Assembly (NCBI GenBank): GCA_035545895.1
Contig: DASZXJ010000221.1
Coordinates: forward strand, 1 to 26,718
From: DASZXJ01 sp035545895
GTDB taxonomy: Bacteria; Planctomycetota; Phycisphaerae; Tepidisphaerales; Tepidisphaeraceae
Length of the DNA: 26,718 nucleotides
Direction of reading: 5' to 3'
Below the pieces are notes generated by a model. That model made no database searches and was not told the DNA's origin. It saw only the letters and a program-made list of their open reading frames with translations. This document shows positions 1 to 7,638 of the stretch, piece after piece. The translations under genes were made by a program, and so were the position numbers. The first letter of the stretch is position 1, and every line of letters starts with the position of its first letter.

Positions 1-2117
<2,117 letters not shown>

Positions 2118-2118
2118 A

Positions 2119-2222
2119 ACTGAAATTCAGGCAGTGAGGTGACATGGCCGTCTCGGCCATGCCGGTGGCGCTCGCACGGGCGAGACGCCCGTGTCACGGC
2201 AAGCGCATCATCACTGAAATTC
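2119..2222. repeat. Two-hairpin palindromic element between carB and the lipase gene
   Basis: The outer arms GTGACA (2139-2144) and TGTCAC (2192-2197) enclose two perfect hairpins: CATGGCCG/CGGCCATG (2143-2161) and CACGGGCG/CGCCCGTG (2175-2193). The 10-bp direct repeat ACTGAAATTC flanks the block at 2119-2128 and 2213-2222, like a target duplication. A second element with the same plan lies at 7498-7547. One edge is 1-2 bases from the carB start codon, so in carB mRNA the structure would lie in the leader. The rest of the carB-lipase gap (2223-2323) shows nothing else I can support. Confidence 0.75.
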
Positions 2223-2323
2223 GGCGAATGATACGAAGCAGCGGGCTTAAATCCAGTAACCCCAATCTTCGCACTAGAAACCCGTAACCGGACGCGATAT
2301 AAGCAGCCTGGAGCGAGGTTCTG

Positions 2324-2358
2324 TAAATCCAAAATCCGCAATCAAAAATCCAAAATCC
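2324..2358. repeat. Heptamer repeat run before the lipase start (unit AAAATCC)
   Basis: Five units of seven bases (TAAATCC, AAAATCC, GCAATCA, AAAATCC, AAAATCC) end four bases before the ATG at 2363. The run replaces any recognisable Shine-Dalgarno sequence. Confidence 0.75.
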
Positions 2359-2362
2359 CACC

Positions 2363-3121
2363 ATGCTTCCCATCGTTCTTCAACATGGTTTGTTCGGTTT
2401 CGGCGATGTCGGGATCGGCAAGCTGCGGCTGTCGTATTTCCACAAAATCGACCGCGCGCTGGCGGAATTGGGACATCCGATTATCACTTCACGCGTGCAT
2501 CCCACCGGCTCGATCGAGCGGCGGGCGATCCAGCTCAAAAAGACGATCCTCGTTCAAACCCGCCGGCGAAAGATCAAAGAGCCGGTGCTGATCCTCGCCC
2601 ATTCCATGGGCGGGCTCGATGCTCGTTACATGATCACGCATCTGAATATGGCTGAGCATGTCGCGGGCCTGGTGACACTTTCCACCCCGCATCGCGGCAG
2701 TCCATATGCCGATTGGTGCATGAAAAACATCGGCAAACGCATGGGCGGCTTGAAGCTTATGCGCCTGCTCAAGCTCGATGTGCAGGCCATTTCCGATCTC
2801 ACGACCGTTTCCTGCGCGAAATTCAATGAAACAGTGCCCGACCACCCGGATGTAAAATATTTTTCCATCAGCGCTGCCCGTCCATGGCATCGCGTGCCCC
2901 CTTTTTTCATTCATTCGCACAAGATGATCCGCAAATTGGAAGGGCCCAACGACGGCCTGGTGTCCGTCGCCAGCGCCACCTGGGGCGAGCATCTCGATAC
3001 CTGGCCCGCCGACCATCTGCATGTAATCAACAAACGCTTCGTGGCTGAGATTAAACACAGGACGGGGGATATTGTTCCGTACTATCTGGAAATGCTTGAG
3101 GAAGTGGTCGCTTCGCTTTGA
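2363..3121 (+). CDS. Lipase-like alpha/beta hydrolase
   Basis: This 252-residue protein resembles bacterial triacylglycerol lipases and esterases, which hydrolyse carboxylic esters. The N-terminal strand and oxyanion loop read PIVLQHGLFGF (residues 3-13). The nucleophile elbow is AHSMGG with Ser81, followed by TLSTPHRGSPYADW (residues 105-118), typical of the family. The acid is probably Asp197 in GPNDGLVSVASATWG and the base His218 in DHLHVIN, matching the usual ND-GLV and DHL-x-x-N motifs. No signal peptide is visible, so a cytoplasmic or non-Sec protein is likely; the substrate cannot be told. The ATG at 2363 begins almost at the first core strand and lacks a clear ribosome site, being preceded by heptamer repeats. 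It is co-directional with ruvA, 144 bp upstream of it. A PGAP1/LipA-type esterase is the main alternative reading. Confidence 0.88.
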   Translation: MLPIVLQHGLFGFGDVGIGKLRLSYFHKIDRALAELGHPIITSRVHPTGSIERRAIQLKKTILVQTRRRKIKEPVLILAHSMGGLDARYMITHLNMAEHVAGLVTLSTPHRGSPYADWCMKNIGKRMGGLKLMRLLKLDVQAISDLTTVSCAKFNETVPDHPDVKYFSISAARPWHRVPPFFIHSHKMIRKLEGPNDGLVSVASATWGEHLDTWPADHLHVINKRFVAEIKHRTGDIVPYYLEMLEEVVASL

Positions 3122-3124
3122 TCT

Positions 3125-3253
3125 GTTACTGGTTACTCGTTTCTTGTTACTTGTGTCTCTGAAATTCAGAAACCCCAAGTAACGAGCTACAAGTAACCAG
3201 TAACAAGTGGCAAGTAACAACTCTCGCCCCTTGCCCCTCGCCCCTCGCCCCTG
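3125..3253. repeat. Large heptamer inverted repeat between the lipase gene and ruvA
   Basis: The block holds a long series of 7-bp units. Left arm 3125-3159 is GTTACTG, GTTACTC, GTTTCTT, GTTACTT, GTGTCTC. Right arm 3177-3218 is made of AAGTAAC, GAGCTAC, AAGTAAC, CAGTAAC, AAGTGGC, AAGTAAC, roughly the reverse complement. It continues in phase into AACTCTC and four GCCCCTN units (3226-3253). Folded, it gives a long imperfect hairpin around a 17-base centre. It fills nearly the whole gap and ends 12 bases before the ruvA ATG. Confidence 0.85.
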
Positions 3254-3265
3254 TTTACTATACCC

Positions 3266-3895
3266 ATGATCGCGGCCCTGTCCGGACGTCTCAGCCACAT
3301 CGATACCACCAGCGTTCAGCTCGAATCCGGGACTATTGTTTTCGAATTGCTGGTCTGCGTGGCGGACATTCCGCAACTGGAAGAAATGCGCGGCCAAACG
3401 ATCACGCTCCAAACGCTTTGCTATCTCGAAGGCGATCCCAACCGCGGCAATCTCGAACCACGATTGATCGGATTTCTTTCGCCTCGCGACAAGCGGTTTT
3501 TCGAAGTATTCACAACGGTCAACGGCATCGGCCCGCGAAAAGCGCTCAAAGCCCTCAACGCGCCGATCGCCGACGTCGCCCGCGCCATCGAGTCCGGCAA
3601 CACGCGGTTTCTGGTCGATCTGCCGCAAATCGGCAAGCGCCTCGCGGAGCAGATCATCGCGACATTGTCAGGTAAACTCGGCGCATTCCTCGAAGGACCC
3701 GTTACAAAACCGCTTGCGCCATCGCGAAGAAACACCGAGGAAGACGCAGCCATTGCCGTGCTCAGCAGCCCCCAGATGGGACTTCGAAGAGCCGAAGCCG
3801 AAGCGCTGCTGGATCGAGTCAAGGAATCGCTGCCCGAATTAAAAACGGCCGAACAGTTCGTGCCGGAAATGTTGAAGTTGCATTCTAGCAGGTGA
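3266..3895 (+). CDS. ruvA: Holliday junction branch migration protein RuvA
   Basis: RuvA binds four-way DNA junctions as a tetramer and loads the RuvB motor for branch migration in recombinational repair. The 209-residue product is of normal length. It has the N-terminal OB-fold domain (MIAALSGRLSHIDTTSVQLES...LEGDPNRGNLEPRLIGFLSPRDKRFFEVF). Two helix-hairpin-helix motifs follow at about residues 87-101 (TVNGIGPRKALKALN) and 119-134 (LPQIGKRLAEQIIATL). The C-terminal domain that contacts RuvB covers roughly residues 152-205 (EEDAAIAVLSSPQMGLRRAEAEALLDRV). The ATG at 3266 gives the canonical RuvA N-terminus but has no evident Shine-Dalgarno sequence, since heptamer repeats come right before it. 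ruvB follows 89 bp downstream; ruvC is not in this window. Identification is firm. Confidence 0.97.
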   Translation: MIAALSGRLSHIDTTSVQLESGTIVFELLVCVADIPQLEEMRGQTITLQTLCYLEGDPNRGNLEPRLIGFLSPRDKRFFEVFTTVNGIGPRKALKALNAPIADVARAIESGNTRFLVDLPQIGKRLAEQIIATLSGKLGAFLEGPVTKPLAPSRRNTEEDAAIAVLSSPQMGLRRAEAEALLDRVKESLPELKTAEQFVPEMLKLHSSR

Positions 3896-3904
3896 AGAAG
3901 TTGG

Positions 3905-3975
3905 AACCACAGATGAACACGGATGAACACAGATAATCCGGACTAAATATTTCAAATCTGTGTTTATCTGTGGTT
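3905..3975. repeat. Inverted repeat with 10-bp period between ruvA and ruvB
   Basis: AACCACAGAT at 3905-3914 pairs with ATCTGTGGTT at 3966-3975. GAACACAGAT at 3925-3934 pairs with ATCTGTGTTT at 3956-3965 (9 of 10). GATGAACACR is repeated twice in the left arm. The block fills the ruvA-ruvB gap. A related, degraded text (AACCGCAGATGACGCAGAC) occurs near 6284-6302. It may act as an mRNA hairpin between the two cistrons. Confidence 0.75.
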
Positions 3976-3984
3976 GAATAAAAT

Positions 3985-5028
3985 ATGCCGAGAGAGCGAA
4001 TAGTTTCCAGCGAATCTGAAGGCGAAGAGGAAAATCGCCAGAACTTTTCGCTGCGCCCACGGAAATTCGATCAATACATCGGGCAGGAAGCGCTGATCCG
4101 CAAGCTGCGAATCGCGGTCGAGGCGGCTGTGAAGCGCAAGGAGCCGGTCGAGCACGTGCTGCTGCACAGCCCGCCGGGATTGGGCAAGACGACCCTGGCA
4201 CATGTGATCGCCAATGAAATGGGCGCGCACGTTCACGTCGCCAACGGCCCGGCGCTGACGCGCGGGGCTGATCTATCCGGCATCCTCAATCGCCTTGAGC
4301 AAGGGGACGTCCTGTTCATCGATGAAATTCATCGCCTGCCCGTCGTCGTGGAGGAGTCTCTCTACTCGGCGATGGAGGATTTCAAGATCGACCTGACGAT
4401 GGACAGCGGCATGCACGCCCGGACGATCACCGTGCCGGTCAAACCGTTTACACTGATCGGCGCGACCACGCGCATCGGATTGTTGACCGGCCCGATGCGA
4501 AGCCGGTTTGGCATCATTTCGCACATCGATTTTTATACGCCTGGCGCGCTGCACGAGATTCTTCGTCACAGCGCTGATTTACTGAAAGTCGTCAGCGAAG
4601 ACGCGGCGTTGAAGGAGTTGAGTCATCGCTGCCGCGGCACGCCTCGAATCGCCAATCGATTGCTCAGAAGGGTGCGCGATTTTGCCGCCGTCGAAGGCAC
4701 GGGCAAGCTGACGCTGGCGATTACCCGCGAGGCGCTCAAGCTCGAAGGCATCGACGAAAAAGGCCTGGACGAACAGGACCGCCAGTTCCTGCGAACGATC
4801 ATCGACATTTACGAAGGCGGCCCCGTCGGCGTGGAAGCCATCGCCGCCACCATCGGCGAAGAAGTGGATACGCTCGTCGATGTGATCGAACCCTATCTCC
4901 TGCAAACCGGTTTTGTCACCCGGACGAGACAGGGAAGACGCGCGACGAAGCTGGGATATGAACATCTGGGGTTGAAGTATTCGCCGCCGAAACAGTCCAA
5001 CGATGACGAATCGCTATTCGAACCTTGA
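3985..5028 (+). CDS. ruvB: Holliday junction branch migration ATPase RuvB
   Basis: RuvB is the hexameric AAA+ motor that pumps DNA through the RuvA-bound junction. The 347-residue protein has the expected order. The acidic N-terminus (SSESEGEEENRQNFSLRPRKFDQYIGQ) leads to Walker A SPPGLGKT (residues 62-69; the first position is Ser where many RuvBs have Gly). Walker B is VLFIDEIHRL (about 109-118). Sensor 1 is GATTRIGLLTGPMRSRFG (about 159-176), including the arginine finger in RSRFG. Sensor 2 is RGTPRIANRLLRRVRDFA. The C-terminal winged helix includes GGPVGVEAIAATIGEE and LLQTGFVTRTRQGRRATKLGYEHLG. The ATG at 3985 fits the family. It probably shares transcription with ruvA, and the inverted repeat between them could affect ruvB translation. 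Identification is firm. Confidence 0.97.
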   Translation: MPRERIVSSESEGEEENRQNFSLRPRKFDQYIGQEALIRKLRIAVEAAVKRKEPVEHVLLHSPPGLGKTTLAHVIANEMGAHVHVANGPALTRGADLSGILNRLEQGDVLFIDEIHRLPVVVEESLYSAMEDFKIDLTMDSGMHARTITVPVKPFTLIGATTRIGLLTGPMRSRFGIISHIDFYTPGALHEILRHSADLLKVVSEDAALKELSHRCRGTPRIANRLLRRVRDFAAVEGTGKLTLAITREALKLEGIDEKGLDEQDRQFLRTIIDIYEGGPVGVEAIAATIGEEVDTLVDVIEPYLLQTGFVTRTRQGRRATKLGYEHLGLKYSPPKQSNDDESLFEP

Positions 5029-5060
5029 AAAGTAATTCAATAAAACTTAGGGGGTTGCGG

Positions 5061-5080
5061 ATATGTCGGATTTGACATAT
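5061..5080. promoter_or_regulatory. Perfect 7-bp inverted repeat before higB (candidate operator)
   Basis: ATATGTC (5061-5067) and GACATAT (5074-5080) are exact inverted repeats with a six-base spacer, ending one base before the higB ATG at 5082. Its position suits autoregulation by the HTH antitoxin encoded next door. A promoter cannot be placed with confidence; the AT-rich stretch 5025-5050 is the best place for one. Confidence 0.55.
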
Positions 5081-5081
5081 T

Positions 5082-5435
5082 ATGAATAAGGACGAGGTCG
5101 TTGATAAGCCTTTGGTGTGGCTGCATGGCGAAGTGAAAACTCCACCGTTCTCGAGCGAAGCTCGGCGAGCAACCGGATTTCTACTGCGTCTCCTGCAACG
5201 GGGAATTCAACTTGGCATGCCTCATTCACGGCCAATGCCGAGCATTGCCGGCGGTTGCCATGAATTGAGAATTCGCGACTCCGAGAAACGAGTGACTTGG
5301 CGTTTGATTTATCGAATAGATAAAGATGCGATTGTCATTGGCGATGTATTTGTAAAGAAAACGCAAAAGACGCCGCAAAGTGTGATCGACACGTGCATTA
5401 ACAGATTTCATCGATATGACCAAGCGAGTCATTGA
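5082..5435 (+). CDS. HigB/Gp49-like toxin of a type II toxin-antitoxin pair
   Basis: This 117-residue protein has the core of the phage-derived Gp49-like/HigB family (RelE superfamily), ribosome-dependent mRNA interferases. The visible family pattern is FLLRLLQRGIQLGMPHSRPMP, then GGCHELRIRD (usually GLYELR), VTWRLIYRID, AIVIGDVFVKKTQKTPQ and a final helix. The basic KKTQKTP segment near the C-terminus is typical. The ATG at 5082 follows a perfect inverted repeat. The antitoxin gene lies directly downstream, the toxin-first order usual for higBA. This two-gene cassette is visibly more A+T-rich than ruvB or the following gene and sits at an operon end, which suggests acquisition by transfer. 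Toxic activity is inferred from family and neighbour only. Confidence 0.85.
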   Translation: MNKDEVVDKPLVWLHGEVKTPPFSSEARRATGFLLRLLQRGIQLGMPHSRPMPSIAGGCHELRIRDSEKRVTWRLIYRIDKDAIVIGDVFVKKTQKTPQSVIDTCINRFHRYDQASH

Positions 5436-5443
5436 GGTGCAAT

Positions 5444-5764
5444 GTGAAACAATCCAAGCGAGAGAAACTAAAAAAGGCCGGGTTCCGAGTTGGAACCGTA
5501 CAGGAATTCCTGCATCTGACGGATGAAGAGATGTCGCTGATCGAATTGAAAGTGCGATTGATCGAAATGTTGAAGGATGTGCGAAAATCCAATGGAATTA
5601 CCCAGCACGATTTGGCCCGATTGATACAATCCAGCCAGTCGCGCGTGGCCAAGATGGAGGCCGCCATGGACGTCAGTCTCGATCTGATCTGCAAGGCTTT
5701 GTTTGCAATGGGCGTATCTTCCGGACAAATCGGTCGCACAATTGCTTCTACGCGCGCGGCGTGA
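5444..5764 (+). CDS. HigA-like HTH antitoxin
   Basis: This 106-residue protein (from the GTG start) has an XRE-type helix-turn-helix at about residues 40-95. DVRKSNGITQHDLARLIQSSQSRVAKMEA contains the classic turn between ITQHDLARLI and SQSRVAKME, followed by VSLDLICKALFAMG. It should bind and neutralise the toxin encoded eight bases upstream and repress the pair's promoter. The start was chosen as GTG at 5444 because GAGGTG (5434-5439) stands 4 bases before it; the TTG at 5432 would place this Shine-Dalgarno inside the gene. The ribosome site overlaps the toxin stop codon, so translation is probably coupled. The N-terminal 30 residues (KQSKREKLKKAGFRVGTVQEFLHLTDEE) probably include the toxin-binding region, though this order is an inference. 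Confidence 0.85.
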   Translation: MKQSKREKLKKAGFRVGTVQEFLHLTDEEMSLIELKVRLIEMLKDVRKSNGITQHDLARLIQSSQSRVAKMEAAMDVSLDLICKALFAMGVSSGQIGRTIASTRAA

Positions 5765-6213
5765 GATTTGTCCTCGGGAAAGATTCGCCGCGCGATTGAT
5801 CGCATTACTCCACATGATGAGAAAACATCAGCCCCTGTTCGCGAGCAAATACCCAGTATGTCTGTGAACCGGACATTTGAATTGAAAGCGCATCGGATTG
5901 CCCTGGTTTTGAAGGCATGCACCAATCGGGAGCGCCGGGGCAGCCGCAGCGCTTCAGCGGGCACTCCGTCCGCAATGGAGCACAGGGGGTTTAAGATATT
6001 GAGTCACGGCGGAATCGCGCAATTGCGCGTTTATTTGGCACAAATTGGGCGCAACCACGTTTGTCCGACCCATCACATTTCGCGCGGTTCCGTGCACTTT
6101 TTGAGAGCCTTGGGTGGGAGATTTGAGATTTCGAATTCGCATGGGGGAAAATATCAACCGGTCGAAAGTATTGTCGGGTTGAGTTTTGGATGGGTTTTTA
6201 GGTTTCTCTGGTT
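5765..6213. other. Region without a convincing gene
   Basis: About 450 bases after the antitoxin gene carry only open frames with unnatural composition (rich in Arg, Ser, Gly and His, no domain pattern, no ribosome site). No RNA gene or repeat could be supported. It may be degraded sequence left by the insertion of the toxin-antitoxin cassette. Confidence 0.4.
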
Positions 6214-6263
6214 CGTGTTCCCCGGGCAAAGCCCGGGGCTTTAGCCCCGGGGGCCGCAACACG
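6214..6263. repeat. GC-rich double palindrome (CCCGGGC...GCCCGGG)
   Basis: The outer arms CGTGTT (6214-6219) and AACACG (6258-6263) enclose two overlapping hairpins. The first is CCCCGGGC-AAA-GCCCGGGG. The second is CCCGGGGCT-TT-AGCCCCGGG, a 9-bp perfect stem. The plan (an outer stem holding two hairpins) is that of the elements at 2119-2222 and 7498-7547, with different arm sequences. Confidence 0.7.
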
Positions 6264-6334
6264 AATGCGTGCCGGGAGTTACGAACCGCAGATGACGCAG
6301 ACTTCACGGATTTGGATTTTGATCAAAACCAACC

Positions 6335-6496
6335 AGTGACATCCGGGGGATCCATGGATACCCCGCCTTTCGTTGCCTGCTTCGTTATAGCGAACGATGC
6401 GGGGTTGGACGTACCCTCCTACGGGTAAACCCGCCTCGCTCGCCTGCATTCAAGGCCGCAGCGCAGCCGGGGTATGCTTCCCGGCGCGTTGACACT
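6335..6496. repeat. Long structured element with AGTG/CACT ends
   Basis: AGTG (6335-6338) and CACT (6493-6496) bound a block in which ATACCCCG (6358-6365) pairs exactly with CGGGGTAT (6468-6475). Inner segments such as ATGCGGGGTT and the CCTCCTACGGG region give further short hairpins. Just left of it (6284-6302) is a degraded copy of the ACCACAGATGA-type text seen between ruvA and ruvB. No coding frame runs through convincingly. Confidence 0.5.
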
Positions 6497-6517
6497 TTCA
6501 GGGATTACGCATAAAAA
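6489..6517 (+). promoter_or_regulatory. Sigma-70-like promoter for the TPR/alpha-CTD gene
   Basis: A consensus -35 TTGACA (6489-6494) is followed after 17 bp by TAAAAA (6512-6517, 4 of 6). Transcription would start near 6524, about 40 bases before the ATG at 6565. The -35 box overlaps the right end of the structured element at 6335-6496, so that repeat may have supplied part of the promoter. Confidence 0.5.
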
Positions 6518-6564
6518 GCAGTGTTCCAGCATTCAGGAAATTAGGTTTTAACCCCAAGACGATT

Positions 6565-7479
6565 ATGCCCATGAATGAAATGACCGTGACGTCGATCAAC
6601 GAACGCGCTGCCGAGGAATACTTTCGCCGAGGCATCGAAGCCGACAAGGAGTCGCTGCACGAGCGCGCCGTCGAGTTTCTCGAACGGGCGCTGAGCGAAA
6701 ACCCCGACCACGAGCAGGCTGCATTTCGCCTGGCCGTGCTTTATGACCGGCGCGCGGAGGATGCGCGGGCGATCGAGTTGTATGAGCGAATCTGCACCAG
6801 CCAGCCGGTGCATCTCAATGCCCTGATGAATCTGGCGATTCTCTACGAAGACAACAACCATTACGAAGAAGCGCATCGCTGCCTGCAGGCCATCCTGCGG
6901 ACCGATCCCAATCACGCGCGCGCCAACCTGTACATGAAGGATGTTGAGTCGGCCCGCTCGATGTATTACGACGAGGACGCTGAAAAGCGCGGGGACAAGC
7001 GCGATGCGGTCCTGAACATCCCGATCACCGATTTTGAACTGTCTGTCCGATCCCGTAATTGCCTGAAGAAGATGAACCTTAAGACGGTGGGCGATCTGCT
7101 TCGCACGAGCGAGCAGGAGCTGCTCAGCTACAAGAATTTCGGAGAAACGAGCCTGAATGAAATCAAAAGTCTGCTGGCCAACAAGGGACTGCGACTGGGT
7201 CAACAGGCTGAGGATAACAAGGCCGGCGTGGTTCGTCGTCCCGCGGCGGTGGTGGGCAACATTCCGCCGGAAATTGCCGCCAAAACCGTTGCTGACATGG
7301 AATTGTCCGTTCGCAGTCGCAAGGCGCTGCAGCGTTTGAACATCAACAGCATCGGTGAATTGGCCTCGCGAACCGAGGACGAACTGCTGGGCTGCAAGAA
7401 CTTTGGCCACACCAGCCTGAACGAAATCAAGCAGCAGCTTGCGACGTTTGGTCTGGGTTTGAGGAAGTTGGAAGAATAG
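6565..7479 (+). CDS. TPR protein with two RNA polymerase alpha C-terminal domains
   Basis: The 304-residue product begins with TPR-type helical repeats (about residues 12-125: AAEEYFRRGIEADKESLHERAVEFLERALSENPDHEQAAFRLAVLY and following). Two copies of the RNA polymerase alpha C-terminal (HhH) domain follow, at about 155-212 and 243-300. Copy 1 reads FELSVRSRNCLKKMN...NFGETSLNEIKSLL and copy 2 MELSVRSRKALQRLN...NFGHTSLNEIKQQL. Of the E. coli DNA-contact residues (Arg265, Asn268, Cys269, Gly296, Lys298, Ser299, Glu302), copy 1 keeps all but Lys298. Copy 2 keeps Arg, Gly, Ser and Glu but has Lys-Ala in place of Asn-Cys. There is no alpha N-terminal assembly domain, so this is not rpoA. I recall similar stand-alone proteins in planctomycetes. 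It could bind UP-element-like DNA or a transcription factor while the TPRs hold a partner; the function is unknown. Confidence 0.9.
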   Translation: MPMNEMTVTSINERAAEEYFRRGIEADKESLHERAVEFLERALSENPDHEQAAFRLAVLYDRRAEDARAIELYERICTSQPVHLNALMNLAILYEDNNHYEEAHRCLQAILRTDPNHARANLYMKDVESARSMYYDEDAEKRGDKRDAVLNIPITDFELSVRSRNCLKKMNLKTVGDLLRTSEQELLSYKNFGETSLNEIKSLLANKGLRLGQQAEDNKAGVVRRPAAVVGNIPPEIAAKTVADMELSVRSRKALQRLNINSIGELASRTEDELLGCKNFGHTSLNEIKQQLATFGLGLRKLEE

Positions 7480-7497
7480 GTTCTAGTGCAATTCGAG

Positions 7498-7547
7498 TGT
7501 GACATGGGCTTTTAGCCCATGAGCACGGGCAGAAAGTCCGTGTCACA
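7498..7547. repeat. Two-hairpin palindromic element after the TPR/alpha-CTD gene
   Basis: The outer arms TGTGACA (7498-7504) and TGTCACA (7541-7547) hold two hairpins: CATGGGCT-TTT-AGCCCATG (7503-7521) and CACGG/CCGTG (7524-7542). Further pairing may extend outward (CTAGTGCA left, TGCACCAGTA right). Order and arms match the element at 2119-2222, so both belong to one family. It could also act as a transcript end for the upstream gene, though no U-run follows. Confidence 0.75.
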
Positions 7548-7580
7548 TTTAGAATGCACCAGTACCGGTGAATAGTCGCT

Positions 7581-7622
7581 GGTTTCTCGTTCCTGGCAAC
7601 TAAAACTGGCAACTGGCAACTC
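7581..7622. repeat. Heptamer repeat run before the SpoIID-like gene (unit GGCAACT)
   Basis: GGTTTCT, CGTTCCT, GGCAACT, AAAACTG, GCAACTG and GCAACTC follow in 7-bp register. The run ends 16 bases before the ATG at 7639. Confidence 0.65.
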
Positions 7623-7638
7623 GATTGGCAAGGATGCC

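Noticed and set aside
3125..3253. CRISPR-like array
   Set aside because: Repeat units are 7 bp with no spacers and fold as an inverted repeat; no cas genes nearby.
2489..3628. 379-residue minus-strand open frame
   Set aside because: Antisense to both the lipase gene and ruvA, and runs through the heptamer repeats; no domain pattern.
5768..6244. 158-residue + strand frame after higA
   Set aside because: Starts without a ribosome site, composition unlike a protein, ends inside a GC palindrome; no family pattern.
5954..6307. 117-residue minus-strand frame
   Set aside because: Runs through the palindromic element (RPPGLKPRALPG is its translation) and has no other support.
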